This document shows positions 24,273 to 35,770 of a DNA stretch of 64,000 nt, piece by piece (position 1 is the first letter of the stretch; the number at the start of each line of letters is the position of its first letter). The notes beneath the pieces were generated by a model that was not told the origin of the DNA, searched no databases, and saw nothing but the letters and a program-made list of their open reading frames with translations. The translations under genes were made by a program, and so were the position numbers. The DNA comes from Flammulina velutipes (lineage: Eukaryota > Basidiomycota > Agaricomycetes > Agaricales > Physalacriaceae): contig JAALGH010000011.1 in assembly GCA_011800155.1 (NCBI GenBank), forward strand, positions 2,138,140 through 2,202,139, given 5' to 3'.

Positions 24273-26980
24273 ATGGCATCGTGGACACCCGACCCCAGCG
24301 GTCTCGCGCAGATTCTGCAAACAATCCACGAATCGACCGATATGAGCGCGGCCGTCCAAAAAACATAACCCAAGTACGTAGCACGTCCTATCGCAAGTCT
24401 ATCTGCTCATCCTGCTCTCCTTTCGCCAGACACCGAACAATGTCACGCGCGTACCCGACTACTTGGGCTAGCTGGCGTACATCCTCTGCTGGATGAGGGA
24501 CGAGGAGGAAAGGATTCGCAGCATCGCAGGCTATCTCGTCAAGAACAACTTCGAGTCAGTCTTATGCCGTCTCCCGAGGCCGCTGAGCTCGTCAAATCAT
24601 CCGTCACCAAAGCCCTCAACGACTCGAATGCTATGATTCGCGACACAGCAGACCAGGACTTCGTCGCGGACCCTCGAACCGAAGAACTGGCCAGAGTGCA
24701 TGCAGTAGCTGGTAGCGATGCTGGGCATGGATCGGGGGATGAGATCGATCGGCAAGAGGTAAGCGGTGTAGCCCTATTCTCCGCCCCCCACCGTTGTTCT
24801 AACGCTATGCCCAGGCCGCATGCAATGTCGTCGAAGGGGCATGTGAAGACTATCCCCGCAAGATGGACGTGAGAATTCCAACAGGACGCGTCTGCTGCAC
24901 TCCATGATTCTCATACTCCACACGCTCGCCAACCATCTATCGTCCAAAATGGAATCTCGCGCAATCGTCTGTTTGTCCCCGGAGAGCTCTAGTTATTCTT
25001 CGTTCACCCTGACACCTTCCTTGCCGCTCTCTTCAGATGCGCCTCCGACGACGACGCACCCGTCCACCGACACCTCTGCCACGACCTCGTCTTTATCCTC
25101 GCCGCCCGTCCAGAGCGTCTCATGCCAGAGATGAAAAATGTGGCTGAGTATATGCGCTAAGCACGTGGCCCTTGAAGCCAGCGAGTTTTGGTTGACATTC
25201 GCCGAGGACCAAGAATTGTCGGGTTATCTCCACCCTCTGCTTGCCGGGGTCGCACCCGTGCTGCTCGATTGCATGGTCTACGGCGAGGACGATCTCCTAA
25301 GGCTCGACACCTATACAGTCCCCGACAAAGATACCGACATCAAGCCCCGCCACTACGGTGCAAAGTCACACGGGTCGAGCATGACGATGTCCCAGACGAA
25401 GCTCCGAAGAATCGTGTCGGGATATACGGCGAGGGGATATTCAACGACGATGCCGACGACTTTGACTACGACGACGCGGCTTCGGTGACGACATGTCCAT
25501 CGAATGGAATTTTCGCAAGTGCGCAGCCGCCGCCCTCGATCTTCTTGTCGTTTTCTTCTCTGGCGAGCCGTTGACCGTCTTATTGGGAGGATAAACTCTG
25601 GAGCTCGAATTGACTCCAGAGAAAAAGTGGCATCTTCGCTCTTGGTGCCATGGCTGAAGGCTGCATTGACGCTATCGAGTCCACGTTGGTGCCATATCTG
25701 ATAAACAACCTTAACGATTTCAAGGTGAATATCCTTCCATTTCTATTTTGACTTACTATCGCTGATAATCTATCCACAGCCGTTGGCTCGCTCGATATCT
25801 TGTTGGACGCTAGGTCGATACGCCAGCTGGACGACCTAGCCCGAGGAGCACAAGGTGACATACTGTGTTCTGACAGTGGAAGGGGTTAGTCGTCTAACCT
25901 CGTCAAAGCGCTTATACTTACCTTTGGGTCTAGCGCCTTCGTATGGTACTTGACGTGCGAGAAGGTGGCTGCACAACGTCTTTGCGACCTCGAGGAAGAT
26001 GCTGATCCCGGTTCCTCGACCCGGTGCTCCGCAAGCTGGTCTTTGTGTTCGAAAAGTAACGGCACAAGAATATGTGGATCCCCTACGACGCGGTAGGCAC
26101 GCTCGCCGATGCTGTTGGTCTCTCGAATCCTGCGTACGTCGAGATCCTCATGCCCCCCTCTGACTTTGGGCTGGTCAGAGCTCAAGAATGACAGTCCTCG
26201 AGGTATGCTCTCATGTTTTGCGTCTCCGCTTTTGCTCATCTATGGATTGCAGTGTCTCTTGTCTGTAACGATCAGACAAAAACTGTTCTGCAGCTCTTGA
26301 CCCTCCAGGCGCCGGTTCGACAATCTGCCTACGCACTCGTTGGCGACGCTGCTTCCCCGTCCTTTGCCCGCACATGCCAAGCTTATCTTGACGCGCGACC
26401 CGGAACCGAAGATAGAGTTTATTAGTGCTTCCAACAGCGCTGCTTGTTCTGTTGGCTGGGTAGTCATGCGCTATGGACGAGGTGAATCTGTTTTCTCTTC
26501 CGTTACTTATCCTTGACGCTCACTCGTTTTCAGGTGACTCTGAGTTACAACAAAGGGTCAACCTACTCGTCGCTCGCCTCATCCCCATCCTCTCGAATCC
26601 CAAGGCGCCCCGAGGAGTCTCCACGAGAACGTTGCCGTTTCGATTGGTCGGATTGGGCTAACTTTGGTTGCCTCCCATCTGGTCAAGTTCGCCCAAGCTT
26701 GGTGCCAGGCGCCCTACGGGACTCGCGACAACGAGGAGAAGGACGCTGCGTTCTGGGAACTGTACACGATGATCGAGGTCAACCTGTGAGGAATCGCCAA
26801 GGTTCGTGAATCCGCTTCTTGCACCGATCCTGATACTAACGATTTCTACAGATTCTGCAACTGGAACTCGCCTTCGCAGGAGCTGAACACCATGTTCCAG
26901 CAACTCCTCCTCGCTTTCAAGAACCACGACGATGCTGGATGGGCCGCCCATGTCGCTGCGTTCCCGCCCTTCATTTAGGA
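24273..26980 (+). pseudogene. KAP104: Transportin-1 / Kap104 (importin-beta family) pseudogene
   Basis: Transportin carries PY-NLS cargoes into the nucleus. Decayed pieces appear in the correct order on the + strand: MASWTPDPSGLAQILQTIHE at 24273, VPDYLG near 24450, RIRSIAGYLVKNNFESV near 24511, ASEFWLTFAEDQELSGYL near 25170, VAPVLLDCMVYGEDDLL near 25250, EWNFRKCAAAALDLLV near 25503, QAPVRQSAYALVGDA near 26307, LVARLIPILSNPKAPRG near 26570, FAQAWCQAPYGTRDNEEKD near 26687 and GWAAHVAAFPPFI at the end. The frame is broken many times, first by a stop at 24366 just before the first donor. Intron-like spacers with GT and AG ends remain, so this is a genomic duplicate and not a retrocopy. An intact copy presumably exists elsewhere. 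Confidence 0.87.
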
Positions 26981-27670
26981 ACGTCTTACCGCATGTTGCG
27001 GTGTACGATCAATAACTTATTTACTTGCCTTATGGTGGGCTCGTAGCAGTAGTGGCCGTAGTATCTCTCGTCGTCGTCCATCATATAACGCAGCTCCCTT
27101 ACGTCTCGTTTCCTCTAGCAGTAGTCATCCGTGCTTATTTCTCTATAGGTACTGTAGCATTGGTAGGTAGACACCTTCGTTGTATAGTTTTCGTTTTCTC
27201 ACGTAGGATTTTATCACCCTTCATGGCAGGGATAATCCAGTACGTAATCGGTGCGGTACGAGGAGCTACATCTCGCTTTGACAAATGAGGGGGTGTTATT
27301 ACTGAACGCTGCGAAGTAGTGGTTTCTCTGTTGTCGCTCGTCTGGTTCTAGATCTATCTTCCTCGTGGTAGGTTTGAAGCAGAACAACAAGATGTCTAAA
27401 GAAGAAAAGATGTACAGTAATGAGATAGCGAAAGCGATAGCAGGTACGACAACAATAGTAGGTATGACAATGGTAGTAGGCGGAAGTAGTTTTTAGCGGA
27501 TAGGGAATGACGAGGAAGTTTTTCTACAGCGTTGGTTTGACCGAGACGAACACGTCGATTCTCCTGTGTCAGTGGATATTTCTTAGCATGCCAAGGTGAT
27601 AAGATAGAAAGAGACGTACGACGACGACAGCGACAAACGAAGAGGGTTGGAATTCCACGTCTATGACATC
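26981..27670. other. Spacer downstream of the transportin pseudogene
   Basis: No gene seen. The + strand near 27040-27290 and the - strand near 27400-27560 are rich in short hydrophobic frames from biased composition (GTAGTAGT-like runs), which I do not take as coding. Confidence 0.4.
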
Positions 27671-28039
27671 CTAGCAGGCCTTCCAGTTGCCTGACGGATC
27701 TACCTATTGAGCTTCGCGTTGGATAGAGAAACTGAGAACTCACCAGATTCATCTCGAACACGACGAAGTTATCCCAGTCGATGTTCTCTCCAACTTCAAC
27801 TACTCGCTGGATTTTCGCGAATCAAAAACTACGAGAAGAGGATAAAACGGGGGAGAGGGTACCATAAGGGCGTGTCTGTTGATATATTCACGGGCGTAGG
27901 GATGGTATCTGAGCCAGTGTTGACGCGTGGCCATAGAAACAGCGACGTCTGGGATGTAGACCGCGGTACCGGGTGGTACAAACAGCACGACTCGGGCTCC
28001 CGGGCTGAAAAAGCCTTCGTTTCGACGAGAAGGTGGCAT
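27671..28039 (-). CDS. Small hypothetical protein (90 aa)
   Basis: Three exons on the - strand: 27863-28039, 27744-27806 and 27671-27703. The joined product starts MPPSRRNEGFFSPGARVV, continues PPGTAVYIPDVAVSMATRQH and RVVEVGENIDWDNFVVFEMN, and ends VDPSGNWKAC. Three short exons, each with clean GT and AG borders (introns 56 and 40 nt) and matching phases, make this more than a chance frame. I recognise no domain and see no signal peptide. Confidence 0.5.
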
Positions 28040-29212
28040 TTTTTCCTGGTCTGGGGTTCTGGAGGAGGCAAAAGAATGGCAGCTCGTGCTTCGTGGGAGT
28101 TTTAGGAGGGAGGGTTGGGGATTGAGTTTATTCAATTGTAGACGGCGTCCGCATCAAAAAAGGTAGTGATTATGGCATTGAACGTTGCATTCCTCCTAAC
28201 CTTTTCATATGTTTCTCTCCCCTTTGTCCATGGTCTGGGTTTCTTCCTTGGTTATCGCCCGACTCAGGAAATTAGGAAGGAGTACGTTACACAACGTTAC
28301 AAGTCGATCAGACAGTTCAAGTTACCGACTCATTAAGCGAGTATGATTCGTTTCTACCTGGATTGCGTGGTAATCATACAGGAGAGACCTCTGAACACAA
28401 CAAATCCCAGCCGAAAGTGTCTATACACCGGAATTCATGGTACGAAACGCCCTCTTTACGATAAACTCGGTGATTGGCTTTGTTTGGGGGTGAAGATCTT
28501 TAGTGCGCCACCTCTCGTGATGTTCAGAAGAGCGTCATTCCCACATTCGGGTTCTCGTTCGCCCTTACTACGCCCGTACATTGAGTATCATTTGTGCCGC
28601 AGCTGAACGTGGACACGAGTACATAGGTAGGACCGGTCAACATGGGATATTTGGATTGAATGATGTAAAGGGCGACAAACTTACCGCATCTTAGCTCTCA
28701 GAACAGCGGGGTCACCAGAGTACCTACGGAAGATGAGGGATTTTGACATGAAGTCCCGTGATATCGTCACAGGTTCCAATATCCCTCGAAACTGAAGGCT
28801 GCGCATATGATCGTGCCAGGCTGGGCTGTCGCGTACGCCGTACTACGCCACCTTTTCGGGATACTTGATCAACTCTTATGAATCGGCTTGCTCTATGCTA
28901 GCTCGTCCCAGGAGAAATAGAAAAAAATCAAATCTAAGTACCATCACACTCATAGACCTTGAAGCGTTTCATGGTTGAGGTTTCCAAATCGAGTGGCGCG
29001 GGAAACATATGAGCTAGCGTGCTCTTCGAATTGATATCATGGTTACCTAAATCATCATGCGTCTTCAGAAACACGTCACAATAACATGAGCCACTGGGAA
29101 GAACAAGAGTTCCCTTGTTCCTTCTTGGATTGTTCCCCAGGTTATCCGTGAGAAAGCACACACAGACGGACTATAAAAGAAGGGCATCTCCGTCGCCACT
29201 CGTCATCACCAA
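28040..29212. other. Spacer; promoter region of the second paralogue
   Basis: No gene seen in 28040-28930. About 28930-29212 duplicates 20690-20973 and carries a TATAAAAG motif near 29171. Confidence 0.5.
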
Positions 29213-30547
29213 ATGTCTTACTCGTACTATCGCCCTTACCGTTCGTCCGCCATCGATATCGTTTATCTCCGTGTCTCTCGATACCATCATGAATACCCCA
29301 CCACTATGGGCCTCTCCCAAGACCCCTCTCTGTGGAAGAAGCTCGTCAAGGACTTGTACAACAAGTTTCCTGACAAAGTTTATGTGGCGGAGGCGCTCGA
29401 CAAGGAGAAGGAAGAGTCATTGTACCGTCTATGTGCCACTAATCGAGTAAACTGGTACTATCTTCACCATGGAGTGTTGGACAGGTAAGCTTATTACTTG
29501 AGTGGCTCATGTATGGATGTGGCTCATGCACTGTTACTAGGTTCAACTTTTGCAAGCAGTTCGCTAAGAGCAACGAGAATCAGAAAACGCCAACCTCGGA
29601 ATTTGATCTTTTCGTCGCGGATTTCCTTCAGCGTGAATTTCGGAGGGAGGATATCGATACGAAATACTGCGTCATGTCTAGAGGCGGGCTCCCCGAAAGG
29701 TTCCCTCAGAAGCTGGTCGAACTATGCAAGGATACACTCGCGGTTGTTGATTTCATGGAGATATGTATGCATCGTTCCACGCCCACGTTCAGAGAAACAG
29801 CCGGACTAATCTTCACTGTTCAGCGGCGCGCCGACCATTCACCAGTGATCTCAACCGCCTCCTGCGCAATTTCTGCTACCATGTACTGGTTAAAGATACT
29901 GCCAAGCATCAAGTATCACAGGATGTATGGGAGAGGCACAGCAGGAGCATGTACGAGACGTACATGTATCTACGTGACGAGCTGGACCACTCGCAACAGA
30001 GGTACAGCATCATCCGGACGTTCTTGCGGACCCCCCGCTTTGATGACGACAACGTGGAAGAAGTTATCAAGAGGTACTTGATATCAACCGCTTTTCTGAA
30101 TATCGTCCTTGTGGGGGCGCGAGACCATGCGACCGCAAGGAAGACATTGAAGGGCATTAAGGAGGCTGTGGAAGAGGTTGATGCGTGTCGACGGGGTATA
30201 GCTTTTTCTGGTAAGTCGAATCAACTGTTGCTCGCGTACTGCTAATCGATCTATCGTTCTTAGAGTATGCCCAGAAGGTCATCACCGATGGTATCTGTGA
30301 CACACTTCTGAAGGGAATCCGCTTTGTTTTACAGGTGCAATGCGTTCGTGATGCTCAGGAAAGTAACAGGTCCGAGAGGCACGGGGATGGTTTGAAGTTG
30401 TCCTTGATGGACGATTATAAACAACTGGCAAGGGATGGAAGAGTGGCTTTGGCACTCGGAAGGAAGGGAAAGATTGAGAAATGGGTTGAGAAGGTGAATA
30501 AGCTTTGTGGTGACCACGAGGCGGCCCTGGCAAGGGTAATGGGGTAA
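29213..30547 (+). CDS. Unrecognised protein, copy 2 of a paralogous pair (388 aa)
   Basis: Four exons: 29213-29484, 29541-29764, 29824-30210 and 30264-30547, in the same phases as the paralogue at 20974-22315 (exon 3 has exactly the same length, 387 nt). It starts MSYSYYRPYRSSAIDIVYL. The last exon is the most diverged but keeps KVITDGICDTLLKGIRFVLQ and a C-terminal KIEKWVEKVNKLC-DHEAAL. No known domain, signal peptide or membrane helix seen. Function unknown. Confidence 0.8.
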
Positions 30548-30979
30548 TGAAGTTATTAGCTTAGTTTAGTTTGAGTAGGTCGATGTTTTTCAGCGTTGAG
30601 ATGCATGTAATCACGACCCCGCTATGAATAACTACAGGCAATGAAAACAAGTACGGGTCAAGCATATTTCTGCGGGGATGACTAACTTTCAAAGTCGGAA
30701 GTAGGTTAACAGACGTTCACATGCTCGTAAAATGATCAGCATTAACTTGACGTCGCGTAGCTCATGCAGAAAGGTTAGATAATGTCCATAGAGGATGTCC
30801 GACATCGAGGTCGTTGATCAAAGCGTCTCGGAGTTTGCCGTAAGCTCTTCCCTTCCACCGTCATGTCCAAAACCTGGTAACGTTTCTCCGTTGCTCTCAA
30901 TGTAACACTCATCTGACACCGTGACACGACGCTAGTGCTCAGGAAGAACGTCTAGTCAACCTGCGTGGCTGTCCTCAAG
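30548..30979. other. Spacer, partly duplicated
   Basis: The first 100 bases after the stop (GATGTTTT-, ATGCATGTAAT-) match the sequence after the paralogue at 22315. About 30805-30845 matches 15918-15960. No gene seen. Confidence 0.4.
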
Positions 30980-31736
30980 CCTCCCAACCTCTCACTGCGA
31001 ATGCTCCGCCCTCGTCGCGTCCTGCACACTACATCTTCTCTGTGATAAACGAAAGCGACAGGAAATCTGGCTTCGTCTGCAACGCATACAAGAACAAACT
31101 CTGGCCACATACATCGACCTTGCCATACATTCTGCTCCTGCACCGCTACGGAAAATGGCGAAAGGACGAATACAGCCCTATGGTCTCTGCGACGAAATCG
31201 CTCTTATGGGCTATCTGGGAAGCGAGGAAGAGGGCTGAGGAGATACGTGGAGATGCTAAAGTGTCTATTGCTGAGTGTTGGTCTGAGACGTCGAAGCAGT
31301 GTATCGACAAGCCAGAGACTGCCATTCCTGCGATCAAAATCCTTGTCATCGACGCCTCTCTCTCATTCGCGACAGAATCGTACAGATCAACCACGAACCC
31401 TACATGAACGTCAACAGCGACAACTCTCCTTTCTACATGAATGCCAGCGAGGTCCTCATCCAAGGACGCATCCCTGACTATGCCATCTCCGCCGAAATTC
31501 CTTACACCGATATCGAACGCTCCATCCCATCCATCCTCAGGCTTCGTATCAACGACGATCGCAACTTCACTGGATTTCAGAGAGAGGCGGCTCGGTGCAG
31601 GTCTCGTTTCAAGAAGATTAGCCGGGAGGAGGGAATGCGGGTGATGGAGGCGTTCCTGTCGTGTTTGGCGCCAACGTACGTCTCGCAAGTCATGCTTCGG
31701 CATTTATCTGAGGAGGTCATTGTGGAAGCGCCGTGA
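30980..31736 (+). pseudogene. Possible degraded hypothetical gene
   Basis: Two protein-like stretches lie in different frames of the + strand: RQEIWLRLQRIQEQTLATYI with GLCDEIALMGYLGSEEE around 31065-31240, and INHEPYMNVNSD through RINDDRNFTGFQREA to 31736. I could not join them with convincing introns. A 185-aa frame is also open on the - strand over 31146-31703. No family recognised, so this is a weak call. Confidence 0.3.
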
Positions 31737-32283
31737 TGGGCGAGTGCTGGAATGCTCTCGTTATCTAGCCTAGAGTTACTGAATCTCCGTAGATTACTTG
31801 TACCTCTACTACGTTATTGTTGCTTTATTTGACCCAACTGCTGCATCATGCATTTTGCTGTGGAATCTATTCCTTTCGAACGCACTGGGGAAGGGTTATG
31901 ATCAGTAGAGACACTTCGGAGAGCGCCCATTACTCAGAAAATTGGGACGTGTCTAAAGTCAGCTCGTTTCTGAATCCTCACGGGGTAGTAGAATGGTAGC
32001 GCGCGAACGCTGAAGGCTTCACTGACCAGTGTACTCGATCATTCTAATACATGCAATTACGACCTCGCTACGATCAAGTACGCGTAAAGAGCGTGTTTTG
32101 TGTCACGTCTGTCTATCCCGGAGAAGACGAGGTGTGCAGGCCGCGAGGTTTGCAAAATTTGCTTTATATTCCTTTTAGTACTGTTAGTTTACGAGCGCCG
32201 TTGGTGCTGGCAGTCTCCCTCATACTAGTTATGAAGTTCCCAAACAGTTCCTTCGGCTGGATGGACACGCTAATGATATATAG
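31737..32283. other. Gene-poor spacer
   Basis: Nothing recognised; only two short + strand frames. Confidence 0.4.
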
Positions 32284-33585
32284 TTAGTAAGGGGAACGGA
32301 TCGCGATGGCGCGACGTACATTGTCAGCCAGCTCCATTCCAACCAAAGCCTCCAAGACACCCTAACAACGCGTCAGAAACACAGAACGAATGCTAGCGCG
32401 CGAGTGAAGAAGGATACACTAACCTTGCCCGTCCATCTCTCCGTCTCCTGCACCTGTTGGGGAGATATGAAGTCCTGCGAAGTCCGGGAGGCAAAAATCA
32501 TCTGCGCCGCTGCAGCGCGTATGATCGTTCCAGGCGCTGCTAGCGCCTGCTGAGCTGGTGCGTATGTCCCGATTACTGGGCTCGTCGTCAGTGGCGCGGC
32601 GTTGAGGAGGTTATGGCGTGCGCTCCAGCATGCTGCCAGGTGGTAGAGATGGTGTGTTTCCATCTGCGGATACGATGTTAGGGAAGAAACGTTGGGAGGT
32701 GCGGTAGACAGACCTCCAATGTGGCGACGTCCGTGGTGGAGGCGATGATTTCTTGGATGATGGATTGGTTACAATCTGGGAACGACGTCTGGCGGCCTTG
32801 GGATGAGTAGAAGCTGTCGGCTGAGGCGTTGACGATCCCGGCTACGATTTGGGTGTTGTTTCCCTCTGGTTTGTTGGCTTCGAGTGCAGCGTGTACGACA
32901 TCGTGGAATTCGGGGTCCGCGTAGACCTAAGGGACGCGTTAGTGAATGAAAGTGGATTTAACTGCCTTCCTTACTGGTTTCGAAATGAAATATGGCTTCT
33001 CCCCGGCTTGCGGGTCGACGAAATTATAGTCCACGTTACGATTCACCGCAATACATGCTTTAGGAACGACGACAGTTCCCACAGGCACGTCAATTAAGCC
33101 ACCGCAAGAGCCCAATCTGAGAAATGGTCAGTTTCGCGATAAGCCCATGCGTTCCCTTCAACTTACCGGATAACGAGCATGTCCCCGATGATACACTCTC
33201 GGACTTCTCGTACGAAGAAGTCCATGTTTGGGGCGCCCATCCCGATGCTGCATATGGATACTGGAACGCCTTTGTAGCGCCCAGTAATGGTGAGGAAGCC
33301 GCGCTCGGAGGAAAGCCGGAAGGGAGCGGGATTGGCGTCGAGGTGTGAGGCGATCGTTGTGGCTCTGGAGGGAGATCCTACGGTTATCTGGGCGGAATGG
33401 GTTAGTGGGGACTTGGGTCTTTGGATGGGCGCGTACCAACCGATTGGCGACTTCCCCAGGACGCAAACCTAGGTGATATACCCGTAGGTCGGCAGTACGA
33501 GGGAAATCTGGAAGAGGGGAAGGTTAAGGCGGTCCCGTAGGGGAGGGTTTGGACACGTACTGGCGTCCGTTAGCGTATCTTTCAT
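32284..33585 (-). CDS. Uridine phosphorylase-type nucleoside phosphorylase (329 aa)
   Basis: Cleaves uridine (or a related nucleoside) with phosphate, in pyrimidine salvage in the cytosol. Seven exons on the - strand: 33561-33585, 33437-33507, 33167-33387, 32975-33116, 32714-32926, 32424-32663 and 32284-32361. Order of motifs: DANFPRTADLRVYHLGLRPG at the N-terminus, TVGSPSRA, VSICSIGMGAPNMDFFVRE (phosphate and nucleoside site), IRLGSCGGL, then LEMETHHLYHLAACW with the EMET-type ribose-binding motif split by an intron, and a helical C-terminus. All seven exons are in phase with no stops, and the length suits the family. The very short first exon (25 nt) is supported by the usual family start DANFPRT. 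Confidence 0.9.
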
Positions 33586-34189
33586 GGGAAGAGGAAGAGA
33601 TAGTGCTCGGTGAATTACGTGGTCATATTTGGATAGGTCACGGGATCGATACCGATGCGTGCCATTTCAATTTGGCACTTCGTCGCGACGTCAAATGGCA
33701 ACCCCGCCATCCAGAGCTCTTTAGAAACATGATCAATCCGTAAAACAAACCAGTAATCGCGTTCGGAAACAAGATCGGATGGTTCTTGACGGAGGGTAGA
33801 ACTCATGGAAAGCAATAATCGTCTGGAAGAGGGTGCCCGTGTGGCTTTCCATAGAATGACCCAAACTCGTATTTGGTGCACGTTAGTACTCTGAGAGAAC
33901 AGACATGTGTCTGCGGACATGGTGGGAGAAGCGAAGTTAAAGTGAAGTGATCGTGCACGGACAATCTGTCACCGGCACTTTCCGGCAAAATGGCCTACAA
34001 CGAACGGCAGGCTTTCGTCTCGACCTTCGATCCTCACATCGATCCTCTCGTCTCCAGACCGTTCGCCGCAAAACTGGCATGGCAACGGCCCACATTGTAC
34101 CCCACGATACGAACAGCTCCTACGACTGTACCGTCGGAAAACAGGCCAGCAAAAACCAGAACGATACGAATCTCTTACAACACGTAATT
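33586..34189. other. Spacer upstream of uridine phosphorylase
   Basis: Short + frames (for example 33990-34187) are not recognised. Part of this may be the lost N-terminal coding region of the aminopeptidase pseudogene that follows. Confidence 0.3.
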
Positions 34190-35770
34190 AACTGCAGTGT
34201 CTTCCCTGGGCAGCGAGTGGAGAAGCAAGGTGGAAATGCGAAGCGGGAGGTCGTGAAGAAAGCCGTTAGGAGCGCTGTCAAGGCAGTTCGCGGATTGAAC
34301 TCCGTCAAGGACTCCAAAGTCGACGTGTCGCAGGACGCGCATGCTGCTGGTGTGTACTAATGACTATCGCTCGCTAAAAGTGCTGATCCGTTCGTTATAG
34401 TCGTCGCTGCCATCCTTGCCTACTACTCTTTTACTCTCAAGACTTCTCCGCCTCCAAGATCCCCCGATCCAAGAAAAGCACTCGTTTTCTCCAGAGTGCA
34501 CATCCAAGCAATGAGATGAACGTGTCGTCTACGCTGAAGCGCATAATTGGCCCGTACAGTGCGTCCTTACCCTCTTTCTGCCCAATACCGCCGTTTATGC
34601 TTTCACCCAGCTCATGGAAATGCTTGCAAACCATGATGATTCCTACCGTCTTCTGCGAACGCTCAAACGCCGCGTTCGAAGGGCTAGACAACCCCGAAGG
34701 TGCAATATCCCCCCAAAGAAACTCGTCCATCGCAGAACGGTCCTGGCGTAACGCACGAGACGTCGAAGCCTACCAAAACCTCGGAAATGTTCGTCTCTAA
34801 GACCGTATCCTTGTACATTCATTGATTTCATTCCTTCTATCCAGTACATGGGGGCGCCTTCCAACGTCGGCAAGCATATCTGGAGGAATTCTGAAGCCTG
34901 CCAGGACAAGGTGAGTCGAGTCGCTCCACCTAATGCCTGTCCAATATCGGCTGACAACCACCCAGGGCATGAAACTCATGCATGGGCGGTGCCGCTACCG
35001 CCGTCGCGTTCACACCCACCATCGCTCGCAAAACCGAAGCTCTCAGTCAACCTGATCACCATCACCAATCGAAAACATACCCGATTTCCAGAGTATCGAC
35101 CAATCCTTCTCCTAGCCTAGTTTAACGAAGCCTGGCGCCAGGTAAGGTGTTTCTCTTGACTTGAGATGTTCCCCTCTCACGTTTTTCAGCGTCTACGCGA
35201 TGAAGGGAAAATCGATGGAAGTAGACAACCCGGATACAGAGGGATGCCGTCTCATCGTTGGTACGATCTTCATCCTCCTCGCTCATTGCCTTCTAATCTT
35301 CGAATCCAGATGCCATATATTATGCGTTCTCCGAATTCAAGCCACATACCCTCATCAACGTAGCCACCCTCACTGGTACCTGCCTCATCGCTCTCGTCGA
35401 ACACTTCTACACTTCTCCGGCGTCTCCGCCAACTCGCACGGACGCAGAGGGGCTCTTCGTCCTCGCTGGTACAATTTCTATCCAACTTGCGCTATCTCCT
35501 TACAATCCTCGAATCTAGATGCCATATGCTATACTTCCTCCAAATTCAAGCTACATATACACTCATCGACGGAGCCATCCTCCCAGGCGCCTGCATCGTT
35601 GCTCTCGGAACTCTTCCCAGGCATCTTCGTCAACTTGGATAAGCTCTGGTCATGACTCGACGCTGCCGGTGCGGTCAAGTTCGATGAATTCTGGCATCTC
35701 CTCGATGAGGAGGACTACGGTCCTCATATCTACTCGTCCGACGCGGACCTCCAGAATGTGAGCCCTGGTT
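34190..35770 (+). pseudogene. Leucine aminopeptidase (peptidase family M17) pseudogene
   Basis: Decayed M17 pieces lie in order on the + strand: REVVKKAVRSAVKAVRGLN and VDVSQDAHAAG near 34245-34350, YYSFTLKTSPPP after an intron near 34425, TVFCERSNAAFEGLDN near 34650, VGKHI then SGGILKPA near 34868-34905 (the VGKGITFDTGGISLKP region), GMKLM and MGGAATAVAF near 34970-35010, YAMKGKSMEVDNPDTEG near 35202 (NTDAEGR active site, altered), then YYAFSEFKPHTLINVATLTG near 35315. An apparent second copy of the last region follows (DAICYTSSKFKLH near 35520), then DEEDYGPHIYSSDADLQNV near 35705. Multiple frame breaks and a changed active site show it is dead. Confidence 0.82.

Noticed and set aside
24079..24368. 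A separate gene starting MTVFEDMIRL upstream of the transportin pseudogene
   Set aside because: The frame ends quickly and is not recognised; only the part from 24273 matches a known family.
31146..31703. 185-aa minus-strand protein
   Set aside because: It lies opposite plus-strand frames that look more protein-like, and no family or splice evidence supports it.
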